The notes under the pieces are model-generated. The model was given only the letters and a program-made list of their open reading frames with translations, ran no database searches and had not been told where the DNA came from. Shown here one piece after another: positions 25,471 to 34,123 of a stretch of DNA of 64,000 nt. The position numbers and the translations under genes are program-made. The first letter of the stretch is position 1. Every line of letters begins with the position of its first letter. The DNA is taken from the NCBI GenBank assembly GCA_965224755.1, contig OZ245061.1, positions 992,001 to 1,056,000 on the forward strand, written 5' to 3'. This DNA is from Hellea sp965224755. GTDB taxonomy: Bacteria > Pseudomonadota > Alphaproteobacteria > Caulobacterales > Maricaulaceae.

Positions 25471-26142
25471 ATGACCGACCCATCCCAAACTGCCCGTGAG
25501 GCCATATTGGAGGCCATGCTCCGCCAGATCGCTTTTGACGGCTGGACGCAAAAAGCTTTGCGAGCGGCGGCGGCGGAGACAGATTTGCCCAAAGGCGCGG
25601 ACGCGCTCTATTTCCCCGAAGGCCCATTGGAAGTGATCAAGTTTTGGTCAAACCAGATGGACGAGGCGGTTAAGCGTGATCTTGCAGCCCTTGACCAGAG
25701 CAAGATGAAAATCCGCGATAAGGTTACGGCAGGCGTGCTCGCCCGCCTTTATGCCATCGGCCCGCATGAGGAAGCTGCGCGCCGGGCTCTTGCCAGATTG
25801 TCTCTGCCGGACGCGCTGGGACACGGGCCAAAACAGCTATGGGCCGCCGCCGACACGATTTGGCGGGCAATTGGCGATACCAGCACAGACGCCAATTATT
25901 ATTCCAAACGCACAATACTCTCGGGCGTGATTGGCTCAACATTAGGCGCATGGCTGGGGGATGACGAGCCGGAAAAAGCCAAAGCCCGCGCTTTCCTCGA
26001 TGCCCGCATCGCCAATGTCATGCAATTCGAGAAAGCCAAATGGCAGTTCAAGAAACGCACGGAAAACTGGCCAAGCCCCGCCGAATTTCTCGGCAAACTC
26101 CGCTATGGCAGCCAAAAATCCCGCAGACGGCGGCGGGGGTAG
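25471..26142 (+). CDS. COQ9-family protein
   Basis: A 223-residue protein of the COQ9 family, which in mitochondria binds lipids and presents ubiquinone precursors to COQ7. Family features are REAILEAMLRQIAFDGWTQK at the N terminus, PEGPLEVIKFWSNQMDEAV, and KRTILSGVIGSTLGAWLGDD near residue 150. The ATG at 25471 is preferred to an upstream TTG at 25453. In many alphaproteobacteria COQ9 is divergent from rpsU; here it instead follows the ABC exporter by 23 bp. Confidence 0.9.
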   Translation: MTDPSQTAREAILEAMLRQIAFDGWTQKALRAAAAETDLPKGADALYFPEGPLEVIKFWSNQMDEAVKRDLAALDQSKMKIRDKVTAGVLARLYAIGPHEEAARRALARLSLPDALGHGPKQLWAAADTIWRAIGDTSTDANYYSKRTILSGVIGSTLGAWLGDDEPEKAKARAFLDARIANVMQFEKAKWQFKKRTENWPSPAEFLGKLRYGSQKSRRRRRG

Positions 26143-26182
26143 GGGGCGACTGCAATATCAGCGCGTCCTCACCCCGGATAAT

Positions 26183-26291
26183 CCTGTCATTCCGCGCTTG
26201 ACGCGGAAGGCCGAGCCTTTGGGGCATTCTTTCGTTCAACCCACAGCCTCTCGGTCTTCCGGGTTCTGCTACGCAGCCCCGGAATGACAGG
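26183..26291. repeat. Palindromic element with 11-bp arms CCTGTCATTCC
   Basis: CCTGTCATTCC (26183-26193) is mirrored by GGAATGACAGG (26281-26291); inside, CGCGGAAGGCCGAG and CTCGGTCTTCCGG form a second inverted pair. The half CTGTCATTCCG...GGAAGGCCGAG reappears at 38763-38802, so this is a dispersed family. It occupies the 279-bp gap between COQ9 and the phasin gene. Confidence 0.75.
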
Positions 26292-26421
26292 GAAACAATC
26301 CAAGTGATCTGCATATTCCCTAGATTAGGACGCGGTTTCTAATTTTCCTCCCTATATCGGTCTCATCGAAACACCGCGAAAGAGATTTCGTACCCAATTG
26401 AAACCAAATCAGGAGGCCGTC

Positions 26422-26859
26422 ATGGCTAAAGCAAAAACACCTAAAGCTACTACAGTAGCCCAAAAAGAAACTCTTAAAGCGACTGCGCTTCTGCGCAAAG
26501 GCACTCTGGCCTATATCGGTCTTTACGGCGCTGCTTTTGAACGCGCTCAATTCCGTTTCACGCAAGTTCGCACAGCCACAGACGGCTTGTTTGACACGCT
26601 TGTTGTTAAAGGCGAAGAGCTTGAAGCCAAAGCGGCTGTTTATGCCAAAGACGCACAAGCTAAAGCGGTTGAGACTTATGCCGATACAAGCGCTAAAGTT
26701 CGCGGCGTGTTACCGGCTTCTGCCAATGACCGCGTTGAAAATCTGGAAGCTGAAATTGCCAAGCTGAACAAGAAAATTTCGGCCATGACGAAAAAAGCCA
26801 CTAAATCTGTTCGCATGCCTGCGATCAAAACAGAAAAAACTGTTAAAAAAGCCGCTTAA
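26422..26859 (+). CDS. Phasin (PHA granule-associated protein)
   Basis: A 145-residue amphipathic helical protein. The start at 26422 follows AGGAGG. LRKGTLAYIGLYGAAFERAQ (about 23-42) is the phasin/PhaI-PhaF type N-terminal signature, a central Ala-rich helix follows, and residues 105-125 (VENLEAEIAKLNKKISAM) form a coiled-coil oligomerisation zone ending in a Lys-rich tail. Phasins coat polyhydroxyalkanoate granules. It has its own strong terminator, so it is transcribed apart from phaC downstream, allowing the high level usual for phasins. Confidence 0.88.
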   Translation: MAKAKTPKATTVAQKETLKATALLRKGTLAYIGLYGAAFERAQFRFTQVRTATDGLFDTLVVKGEELEAKAAVYAKDAQAKAVETYADTSAKVRGVLPASANDRVENLEAEIAKLNKKISAMTKKATKSVRMPAIKTEKTVKKAA

Positions 26860-26906
26860 GGCTTTTCATAACGGGCCCTAATCCTCCCCCTTTTCGGGCC
26901 AGTTTC

Positions 26907-26944
26907 AGGCGGCATGTGAATCTCTTTCATATGCCGCCTTTTTA
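26907..26944 (+). terminator. Rho-independent terminator of the phasin gene
   Basis: AGGCGGCATGTGAA pairs with TTTCATATGCCGCCT over a 4-nt loop with one mismatch, followed by a run of T. It lies 48 bp after the phasin stop and separates it from phaC. Confidence 0.9.
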
Positions 26945-27038
26945 TATTCGGCATTAGCGCGAGGCGCGAGGCCGCTTGCCAGCAGGGGCATTGAGCGGCT
27001 AAGGTCGTCGTGAAGACTTAAAGAGAGATTGGGCAAAC

Positions 27039-28718
27039 ATGGCTTTGAAACCGGAAGATATAGGAAAGCGCGCAGCGGAGACGACAACGGCCGTCAATTC
27101 GATTGTCGGATTTAGGCGCTCGGAAATTGTACGCTCGCTTGGCCTGATGGCCGGATATGCCGCGAAACAGCCGCGGCCCTTTGCCAAACACCTCAAAAAT
27201 TATGCCGGGGAATTGATTGAAATTGCCAAGGGCACCTCCGAACTGGCCCCTGCGCGCAAAGACCGCCGTTTTAAAGACGAGACCTGGTCAAAAAACCCGG
27301 TCTATAAGCGCGGATTGCAAAGCTGGCTCGCCATGCGCCGCGAGCTTAATGGCTGGATTGAAAATTCCGGCATGCAGCCAGCCGATCAAGCCCGTGCGAA
27401 ATTTGTCACCGATATTGTCGCTGATAGCCTCGCGCCGACCAATACGCTGCTCGGCAACCCGGCGGCAATGAAAAAGCTTTTCGAAACCGGCGGCATGTCG
27501 CTCTTTCGCGGGCTGCAAAATGCCTATGACGATTTGCGTAATAATGGCGGTATGCCAAGCCAGGTTGACGGGCGTCCGTTTAAAGTCGGCGAAAATCTAG
27601 CATCGGCCAAAGGCGCGGTTATCTATAAAAACGAAATGCTGGAAGTGATCCAATATCAGCCCAAAACCGAGGAGGTTTATAAAATTCCGTTGATGATCAT
27701 CCCGCCGCAAATTAATAAATTCTACGCCAATGATTTGTCTCCGGATAAATCCGTTATCCGGTTTATGACCAAATGCGGCTACCAAGTTTTCGCTGTGTCG
27801 TGGCGCAACCCCACGCGTCAGCACGCCCATTGGGGGCTTGAAAACTATGTTCAGGCTTTAATCGATGCCACCGACGCCATCAAGAAAGTCACGCGTAGCC
27901 CGCGAATTAATGTCTCCGGGGCCTGTTCGGGCGGTATTACCATGGCCTTGTTTATGTCAGAGCTGGCGGCGCGCGGCGATAACCGCGTCAATTGCTTTAC
28001 CCAGCTTGTCTCGGTTCTGGACGGCAAGAAAACGGATAGCGAAGTCGGGCTTTTTGTCACCGACGGCGCGATTGAAGCGGCGCGCAAACATAGCCGCAAG
28101 AAAGGTATTTTGGCGGGCGAGGAATTGGCGCGCAGCTTTGCCTGGATGCGCCCTAATGATCTGATTTGGAATTATGTTGTCAATAATTACTTACTCGGCG
28201 AATCGCCGCCGCCTTTTGATGTGCTCTATTGGAATAATGACACGACAAACCTGCCGGCGCAGCTTCATTCCGATTATCTCGATATTTACTCCGATAAGCG
28301 CTTTCGCCCGGAAAGCGAAGTTGAATTTATGGGCCACATCATTGACCTGAAGGCTGTGACGCAGGATAGCTTTATGGTGGCCGGAGTAACCGACCATATT
28401 ACGCCGTGGAAGGCTTGTTACCGCAATGTCCATCTTTATGGCGGCAAGACTGAATTTATCCTGTCAAATGCCGGGCATTTACAGGCATTGCTCAACCCTC
28501 CCGGCAATCCGAAGGCGCAATATTTCACCAATCCGGACTATCCCGCAACAGCGGATGAATGGGTTGAAAAGGCCCAATCGACCGAAGCGAGTTGGTGGCT
28601 GCGCTGGAATGACTGGCTGTCTGAGCGCTCAGGCGAGATGAAAAACGCGCCCAAGAAACTCGGCACTAAGGCCTATCCACCGCTGTCTAAGGCACCGGGT
28701 GAATATGTCTTTACCTAA
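27039..28718 (+). CDS. phaC: Class II polyhydroxyalkanoate synthase
   Basis: Polymerises (R)-3-hydroxyacyl-CoA into PHA on the granule surface. The lipase-like box SGACSGGI holds the catalytic Cys, with Asp in AGVTDHITPWKACYRN and His in LSNAGHLQALLNPPGNPKA. The 559-residue length and blocks such as NGGMPSQV, PPQINKFYANDLSPDKS, FAWMRPNDLIWNYVVNNYLL and DVLYWNNDTTNLPA match the Pseudomonas PhaC1/C2 (class II, medium-chain) type, not the class I enzyme usual in alphaproteobacteria. Substrate range is inferred from that resemblance. It is followed by phaZ, phaF and phaD. Confidence 0.94.
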   Translation: MALKPEDIGKRAAETTTAVNSIVGFRRSEIVRSLGLMAGYAAKQPRPFAKHLKNYAGELIEIAKGTSELAPARKDRRFKDETWSKNPVYKRGLQSWLAMRRELNGWIENSGMQPADQARAKFVTDIVADSLAPTNTLLGNPAAMKKLFETGGMSLFRGLQNAYDDLRNNGGMPSQVDGRPFKVGENLASAKGAVIYKNEMLEVIQYQPKTEEVYKIPLMIIPPQINKFYANDLSPDKSVIRFMTKCGYQVFAVSWRNPTRQHAHWGLENYVQALIDATDAIKKVTRSPRINVSGACSGGITMALFMSELAARGDNRVNCFTQLVSVLDGKKTDSEVGLFVTDGAIEAARKHSRKKGILAGEELARSFAWMRPNDLIWNYVVNNYLLGESPPPFDVLYWNNDTTNLPAQLHSDYLDIYSDKRFRPESEVEFMGHIIDLKAVTQDSFMVAGVTDHITPWKACYRNVHLYGGKTEFILSNAGHLQALLNPPGNPKAQYFTNPDYPATADEWVEKAQSTEASWWLRWNDWLSERSGEMKNAPKKLGTKAYPPLSKAPGEYVFT

Positions 28719-28833
28719 TATAAAGAGACTCAGCTAACAACTTTACAATGGGGGCAAATGCCCCCAGATAATATAAAAAGACGCACGGTTGGGGCCTAAA
28801 GACGTCAAATTACAGGCCCGGGAAAGGCTCAAA

Positions 28834-29751
28834 ATGACAGATTTTCATCCTAATCTGCCGCGTATCTTTTTTTCAAAGATCGGCAACCAGAAACTGCGCA
28901 CCGCGATTTGGTCGGGCGCGGATAAAGGCTATGGCAAACGCACGCCGCTGCTGTTTTTCAACGGTATTGGCGCCAATCTTGAAATCGCTCAGGCTTTTGC
29001 CGATACTTTTACCGGCCGCGATATCATTACCTTTGATATGCCGGGTATTGGCGGTTCGCCCGATCCGACTATTCCTTACCGTCCGTGGTGGGTGGCCAAA
29101 GCCGCCAAACAAATCCTGATCGAAAACGGCTATAGTCAGGTCGATGTACTCGGCGTGTCTTGGGGCGGCGGCCCGGCGCAACAATTTGCTTGGCAGAACA
29201 AGCGTATGACCAACCGGCTAGTACTTTGCGCCACGACAACGGGCATGACTATGGTGCCGGGTAATCCCAAAGCGCTGTCCAAGATGCTGTCGCCCAAACG
29301 CTATATTGACCGTGATTTCCTCGCTAAAAACTTCGAAACACTTTACGGCGACGCGGCGGATGAAGGCGTGGGCGAATTTTCTATCAATATGGTGCCGCCC
29401 AGCATGAAGGGTTATCTCTTTCAATTAGGCGCGATGGCCGGCTATTCGACCTTGCCTTTCATTCGCCGTATCCAAGCCAAGACCCTCGTGATTATGGGTG
29501 ACCGCGATCATATCGTGCCCGTGATCAATGGCCGTTTTTTGAACTTTCTGCTCAAGCGCTCGCGCCTGAAAATCATCAAAGGCGCGGGGCATCTGTTTCT
29601 GTTGACCCGCCGCGACGAAACCATCGGTATGATCCGCGACTTTTTTGGCGAGCCCGAAGTGCCGATGCCGCATGTTGATCCCGTGCTCTTGCCCTCCGTC
29701 GAAGCCTCGTTTAATCATAAGGATGACAAGAAACTCGCCGCCGCAAATTAG
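28834..29751 (+). CDS. phaZ: Intracellular PHA depolymerase, Pseudomonas PhaZ type
   Basis: An alpha/beta hydrolase of 305 residues from the ATG at 28834 (GGAAAGG upstream; a TTG at 28789 is unlikely). LLFFNGIGANLEIAQAF, FDMPGIGGSPDPTIPYRPWW, the nucleophile elbow GVSWGGGPAQQFAW and TTTGMTMVPGNPKALSKM correspond block by block to the medium-chain PHA depolymerase that mobilises stored polymer. The acid lies in GDRDHIVP and the His in IKGAGHLFLL. Its place directly after phaC copies the phaC1-phaZ order of Pseudomonas. Confidence 0.92.
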   Translation: MTDFHPNLPRIFFSKIGNQKLRTAIWSGADKGYGKRTPLLFFNGIGANLEIAQAFADTFTGRDIITFDMPGIGGSPDPTIPYRPWWVAKAAKQILIENGYSQVDVLGVSWGGGPAQQFAWQNKRMTNRLVLCATTTGMTMVPGNPKALSKMLSPKRYIDRDFLAKNFETLYGDAADEGVGEFSINMVPPSMKGYLFQLGAMAGYSTLPFIRRIQAKTLVIMGDRDHIVPVINGRFLNFLLKRSRLKIIKGAGHLFLLTRRDETIGMIRDFFGEPEVPMPHVDPVLLPSVEASFNHKDDKKLAAAN

Positions 29752-29759
29752 GAACTATT

Positions 29760-30269
29760 ATGGCCAAAGACAAAAAACGTACATCGACCGAAACAGCCCG
29801 CCGTATCTGGCTCGCGGGGATTGGCGCTTATGGCCGCGCCTTTACCGAGGCGCAGGAAGCGCTCAAAGACGTGACTGGCAAGGGCAGCGAGATTTTTGAC
29901 GACCTTGTGCAAAAGGGCGAGATGATCGAAAAAGTCGTCGAGATCAAAGGCAAATCAATGATGGATAAAGCGAAAGTCCCTGATTTTGAAATGCCGGATT
30001 TTGATATCCCAGGTTTTGATCTGGATGAACGGATCAAGACGATGCGCTCGCGCCTGTCGCGCGGGGGAGGCGGCGTTGATACAGATAATTTTGAAGACCG
30101 CCTGTCAACGGTTGAGGCCAAGCTCGATAAAATTCTATCGCTGTTGGAGCCTAAAAAGCCGGCCCGCAAGAAACCAACGCGTAAAAAACCCGCAACCCAA
30201 AGAACCGCCAAGACAAAAAAAACTGCTGCGAAAAAACCGGCTGCCAAAAAACCAAACCCTAAAAAATAA
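29760..30269 (+). CDS. phaF: PhaF-like phasin with histone-H1-like tail
   Basis: A 169-residue protein, 8 bp after phaZ. The N-terminal phasin part has ARRIWLAGIGAYGRAFTEAQ (about 13-32) and FDDLVQKGEMIEK, then a short leucine-type coiled coil (FEDRLSTVEAKLDKILSLL, about 103-121), then a C-terminal tail of Lys/Ala/Pro repeats (ARKKPTRKKPATQR and onward). PhaF of Pseudomonas uses such a tail to bind DNA and partition granules at division; the same role is inferred here. Confidence 0.9.
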   Translation: MAKDKKRTSTETARRIWLAGIGAYGRAFTEAQEALKDVTGKGSEIFDDLVQKGEMIEKVVEIKGKSMMDKAKVPDFEMPDFDIPGFDLDERIKTMRSRLSRGGGGVDTDNFEDRLSTVEAKLDKILSLLEPKKPARKKPTRKKPATQRTAKTKKTAAKKPAAKKPNPKK

Positions 30270-30272
30270 CCC

Positions 30273-30911
30273 GTGGCGGCACGGTCCAAAACCAAAGACA
30301 AAATTCTGCGCACGGCCCTTGGCTTGTTTAATAATGAAGGCGAGTCCTCTGTCAGCTCCGTTGATATTGCTTCGGTCATGGGTATCAGCCCCGGCAATCT
30401 CTATTATCATTATAAAGGCAAGGACGAAATTATCGTCGAGCTTTTTGCCGATTTCGAGGAAGAAATCCGCCAAGTTTTGGCCTCGCCTGTCAATGCCCCG
30501 CTCAAACTCGAAGATAATTGGGTCTATCTCTATATTATCTTTGAGGAGATTTTCGACTTTCGTTTTTTCTATAAAAACCAATCGGAGCTCATCGGCCGCA
30601 TCCCGTCCCTGCGAAATAAATTTGCGCGTATTCTCGCCTTAAAAGAGCAGACGGCTATGGCGCTTCTTTCGGCGCTGGAAGAAAGCGGGCATTTGGAATT
30701 TACCGATGGCGAAAAGCCTGCACTCGCGGGCCGCATCGCGCAGCATTTCACCTTCTGGCTACAATATCACGATCTGCGCCACGGCGCCGCTCTGCCCAAA
30801 AGCCTGATTGATCAAGGCGTGTTCATGACGTTGATACAGATCACGCCCTTCTGGACGCAGGGCGAGGGATATTCAGAACTCCTAAAAGAGTTTCGCGCGG
30901 AGCACCATTGA
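30273..30911 (+). CDS. phaD: PhaD-type TetR transcriptional regulator
   Basis: A 212-residue TetR-family protein starting with GTG, 3 bp after phaF. The DNA-binding domain shows TKDKILRTALGLFNNEGESS and the recognition helix GISPGNLYYHYKGKDEI. The ligand-binding half (FRFFYKNQSELIGRIPSLRNKF) follows Pseudomonas PhaD, which activates pha genes on sensing a fatty-acid-derived acyl ligand. Synteny phaC-phaZ-phaF-phaD differs from Pseudomonas only by order and the missing second synthase. Confidence 0.88.
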   Translation: MAARSKTKDKILRTALGLFNNEGESSVSSVDIASVMGISPGNLYYHYKGKDEIIVELFADFEEEIRQVLASPVNAPLKLEDNWVYLYIIFEEIFDFRFFYKNQSELIGRIPSLRNKFARILALKEQTAMALLSALEESGHLEFTDGEKPALAGRIAQHFTFWLQYHDLRHGAALPKSLIDQGVFMTLIQITPFWTQGEGYSELLKEFRAEHH

Positions 30912-30964
30912 CCTTATCGAGCTAACCGCCTAATTCCCGCGCTTAACCATCAACGGAACCTCTA

Positions 30965-32575
30965 ATGCCTGACGATCTTTATATGAGCGCAAAAGCTTGG
31001 CCTTTTGAACAGGCGCGGCAAATCCTTAAACGCCTCGATATTGAAAAACGGCGCGGCATTGAACGCGGGGATAAGCCCGTGATTTTTGAAACAGGTTATG
31101 GCCCGTCGGGCCTACCGCATATCGGGACATTTGGCGAAGTTGTACGCACAACCATGGTGCGCAATGCCTTCATCGCTCTGACCCACGGGAAAATTCCGAC
31201 CAAGCTGATTTGCGTCTCTGATGATATGGACGGGATGCGCAAAGTCCCGCCGACGGTGCCGAGCCCCGAAGCTCTGGAAGCCTATCTGCAAAAACCGCTC
31301 ACCGATGTGCCCGATCCGTTTGGGACGCATGACAGCTATGGCGCGCATATGAACGCGCGGTTGCGAGCGTTTTTGGATGGTTTTGGGTTCGACTATGAAT
31401 TCCTCTCTGCCACCGATCTTTACCGAAGTGGGCGTTTTGATAAATGGCTTTTGCGGGCGTTGGAAAAATTTGATGATATTATGGCGGTGATGCTTCCCAC
31501 ATTAGGCGAGGAACGCCGCGCGACTTACTCGCCTTTTTTGCCGATTTCGCCGTCTACAGGCCGCGTGCTCTATGTGCCGATGAAAGCGGTAGATTCCGAA
31601 GCGGGCACCATTACTTTTGAAGATGAAGACGGTACGGAAGTGACCCTGCCTGTCACGGGCGGACAGGTAAAATTGCAATGGAAGCCTGATTTCGGGATGC
31701 GCTGGGCGGCGCTCTCGGTCGATTTTGAAATGTTCGGAAAAGATCATCAGGACAACGCGCCGATTTATTCGCGTATTTGCAAAATCCTTCAAGGCCAAGG
31801 GGGCGGGATGCCGCCCGTGCAATATGTCTATGAATTATTCCTCGACGAAAAAGGCGAAAAGATTTCCAAGTCCAAAGGCAACGGAATTTCTGTTGAAGAT
31901 TGGCTCACCTATGCGCCTGCGGAAAGCTTGTCTCTGTATAATTTTCAAAAACCCCGTGTCGCCAAGAAACTCTATTTCGATGTCATTCCTAAAAGTGTGG
32001 ATGAATATTTTCAGCATTTGGACGCTTGGTCACGGCAGGACGAAAAGGCGCGGCTATCCAATCCGGTCTGGCATATTCACAACGGCAACCCGCCAAGCGC
32101 TGTCCCGCCTGTGTCATTCGCGCTGCTGCTGAATTTGGTCAGCGCCGCCAATGCCTCCGACCGCGATATTCTCTGGGGCTTTATTGAGCGCTATGCGCCG
32201 GGTGCAAACCCCAAAGACAATCCGGCGCTGGATCAACTCGCCGACTTTGCCGTGCGTTATTATCAGGATTTTGTCAAACCGAGCAAAGATTACCGCGACC
32301 CCACCGCGCAGGAGCGTGCGGCGTTGAAAGATTTAGCAGCGCGTCTGCGCGATGTTTCAGCCGACGGGAAAGCCGATGGCGAAGCTCTGCAAACGCTGAT
32401 TTTTTCGGTCGGGAAAGATCACGCATTTGAAAATCTACGCAATTGGTTCAAAGCCATTTACGAGGTTTGTCTCGGCCAAAGCCAAGGCCCGCGTTTCGGC
32501 TCTTTCGTAGCGATTTACGGGCCTGACGAGACGGCGCAATTAATTGAAGATGCGCTGGCGGGAAAGCTCACCTAA
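30965..32575 (+). CDS. lysK: Class I lysyl-tRNA synthetase
   Basis: Charges tRNA-Lys; class I (archaeal-type) LysRS replaces the class II enzyme in many alphaproteobacteria. The 536-residue chain has the HIGH-like HIGTF at 52-56 in GPSGLPHIGTFGEVVR, the KMSKS-like KISKSKGNG near residue 298, and ends with the alpha-helical anticodon-binding cage. Family blocks MRWAALSVDFEMFGKDHQ and PVQYVYELFLDEKGEKIS are present. No other aminoacylation gene is adjacent. Confidence 0.95.
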   Translation: MPDDLYMSAKAWPFEQARQILKRLDIEKRRGIERGDKPVIFETGYGPSGLPHIGTFGEVVRTTMVRNAFIALTHGKIPTKLICVSDDMDGMRKVPPTVPSPEALEAYLQKPLTDVPDPFGTHDSYGAHMNARLRAFLDGFGFDYEFLSATDLYRSGRFDKWLLRALEKFDDIMAVMLPTLGEERRATYSPFLPISPSTGRVLYVPMKAVDSEAGTITFEDEDGTEVTLPVTGGQVKLQWKPDFGMRWAALSVDFEMFGKDHQDNAPIYSRICKILQGQGGGMPPVQYVYELFLDEKGEKISKSKGNGISVEDWLTYAPAESLSLYNFQKPRVAKKLYFDVIPKSVDEYFQHLDAWSRQDEKARLSNPVWHIHNGNPPSAVPPVSFALLLNLVSAANASDRDILWGFIERYAPGANPKDNPALDQLADFAVRYYQDFVKPSKDYRDPTAQERAALKDLAARLRDVSADGKADGEALQTLIFSVGKDHAFENLRNWFKAIYEVCLGQSQGPRFGSFVAIYGPDETAQLIEDALAGKLT

Positions 32576-32626
32576 ACGTAATGTAAAAACCTATCCACGC
32601 AGCGGTTTGATATGGTATGGTGTGAC

Positions 32627-33397
32627 ATGTGGTTTCGTGTTGTCATAATTTTTATGGTTTGTTTTTTGGCTGTTCCAGCCTGGGCCAATTCAGCCGAAGA
32701 GGCGAGGGCCTTGATTTTGGCTGGTGATTATGAAGCGGCGCGCGTGATTGCGGAAAACCTGAATACGGCGGAGGGCTATGCGCTGGCCGCTGAGAGCTTG
32801 TCTGCACAAATCTTGCTCGGCGAAATTGGCAAGCTTAATAAACGCTCTAAACAGGCGCGGAAACTGGCAGAGGCGGCGCTGGCTCTGGAGCCTGATAATT
32901 ATAATGCAAAGCTGCAATATGCCCTGACCGATGGGTTCGTGACGCGCACGAGCGGGAGCCTTACCGCGTTTCGCAAAAAACTTCCCACCAAAACCTTGGC
33001 GACCATTGAAGATTTTCGCGCCGCTTACCCGGATGACCCTATCGGCACTGCACTTTTAGCCGCTTGGCATATGGGCGTGGTGCGCAAGGCGGGCGCGAAA
33101 AACGGATATAAATGGTTTGACGCTTCGCAGGCAGAAGGCGAGCGGCTTTATGCGGCGGCGTTGACTAAAGCCCCGCAAGATATTGTTATCCAAACCAATT
33201 ATGCCATGTCTTTGCTGGTTTTGGACCCTGCGCAATATGGGCCGCAAGCCCGGCCTTTGCTCGAAGCCGTGGCGGCATGGCCCGCGCATAATGATCTGTT
33301 CCGTAAAGTTCAAAGTCGAGCGGGTGAGATTTTGGACGTTTATGATGATCCCAAGCAAGTCAAAAAACAGGCGGAGCGGTTTTTAGACGGTAAATAA
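32627..33397 (+). CDS. Secreted TPR-like hypothetical protein
   Basis: A 256-residue exported protein: residues 1-20 (WFRVVIIFMVCFLAVPAWA) form a signal peptide cleaved before NSAEEA. The mature part is helical with TPR-like rises (ARALILAGDYEAARVIAENL, AEAALALEPDNYNAKLQYAL), suggesting a periplasmic scaffold. No enzymatic motif is visible. The ATG at 32627 was taken because it begins a compact signal peptide; an in-frame ATG lies at 32612. It ends one base before the convergent repressor gene. Confidence 0.78.
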   Translation: MWFRVVIIFMVCFLAVPAWANSAEEARALILAGDYEAARVIAENLNTAEGYALAAESLSAQILLGEIGKLNKRSKQARKLAEAALALEPDNYNAKLQYALTDGFVTRTSGSLTAFRKKLPTKTLATIEDFRAAYPDDPIGTALLAAWHMGVVRKAGAKNGYKWFDASQAEGERLYAAALTKAPQDIVIQTNYAMSLLVLDPAQYGPQARPLLEAVAAWPAHNDLFRKVQSRAGEILDVYDDPKQVKKQAERFLDGK

Positions 33398-34024
33398 TTA
33401 TTGCGAGACCCAGACAATTCGCGCCATCCATTGCACGTCTTTTTTGGATAAGATACGGTCATCAAATTCAGGGTTGAGCGAGATAAGTTCAATCTTATGC
33501 GAGGTTTGGCGGAACAGTTCTTTGGCCATGACTTCGCCGTCAATGGTTTTGACGACCACGCGGTCACCGCGCCGCACGGATTCATTTGGAGCGACTAGAA
33601 CTTTGTCGCCATGACGCAAAACGGGCGACATACTATCTCCGGCAATTTGTAGCGCGTAGACATTCCTGTCCTGAAGGCCCGGAACGCGGACATCCTCCCA
33701 GCCCCCGCCAAGGGGGAAACCGGCATCATCAAAAAACCCTTCATCGCCAGCTTGCGCCAGACCAATGAGCGGAACCGCAGGCCCGTTCGGCCCGGAGCGG
33801 TCAGCCGAGCGGGCGAAATCTTCAAAGCTCATACCGACAACATCGAGCACTTTGGCAAGGCTTTCGGTCGAAGGCCAACGCTGTTTGCCAGCCGCTGACT
33901 GGCGTTTGGATTTATTAAAGGTCGTCGGGTCAAGCCCGGCTTGCCGGGCAAGGCCAGATGGCGATGTTGATAGTTTTTCGGCTAGGCGATCAAGCGCTGT
34001 CCAGATATCATGATGTGAGAACAT
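33398..34024 (-). CDS. CI/LexA-type repressor: HTH plus S24 peptidase
   Basis: A 208-residue repressor. The N-terminal XRE-like helix-turn-helix includes SGLARQAGLDPTTFNKSKR and STESLAKVLDVVG; the C-terminal S24 domain has the self-cleavage Ser in QIAGDSMSPVLRHGD and the general-base Lys in VVVKTIDGEVMAKEL. Proteins of this architecture are inactivated by autoproteolysis during DNA damage or other stress. No phage genes surround it, so it is a chromosomal stand-alone regulator of the type frequent in alphaproteobacteria. Its own promoter contains a palindrome. Confidence 0.9.
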   Translation of the reverse strand: MFSHHDIWTALDRLAEKLSTSPSGLARQAGLDPTTFNKSKRQSAAGKQRWPSTESLAKVLDVVGMSFEDFARSADRSGPNGPAVPLIGLAQAGDEGFFDDAGFPLGGGWEDVRVPGLQDRNVYALQIAGDSMSPVLRHGDKVLVAPNESVRRGDRVVVKTIDGEVMAKELFRQTSHKIELISLNPEFDDRILSKKDVQWMARIVWVSQ

Positions 34025-34030
34025 AACAAG

Positions 34031-34059
34031 AATATAGGGAAATATTCCTATTGCGTCAA
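34031..34059 (-). promoter_or_regulatory. Promoter with embedded operator; probable leaderless start of the CI/LexA-type gene
   Basis: On the minus strand TTGACG (34059-34054) and TATATT (34036-34031) are separated by exactly 17 bp. The spacer contains ATAGG-N8-CCTAT (34034-34051) with an AATATT centre, placed where a dimeric repressor would block polymerase. The start codon begins only 7 bases after the -10 box, so the message would begin at or beside the AUG. Confidence 0.65.
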
Positions 34060-34123
34060 ATGTATTTTGTCAAGGAAACCGCCTTTATTAAGGAATGCGA
34101 GGCTGATCTTTTGAGAGCGGTGG

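Noticed and set aside
33398..34024. Possible prophage because of a CI-like repressor
   Set aside because: No integrase, structural, lysis or other phage gene occurs on either side.
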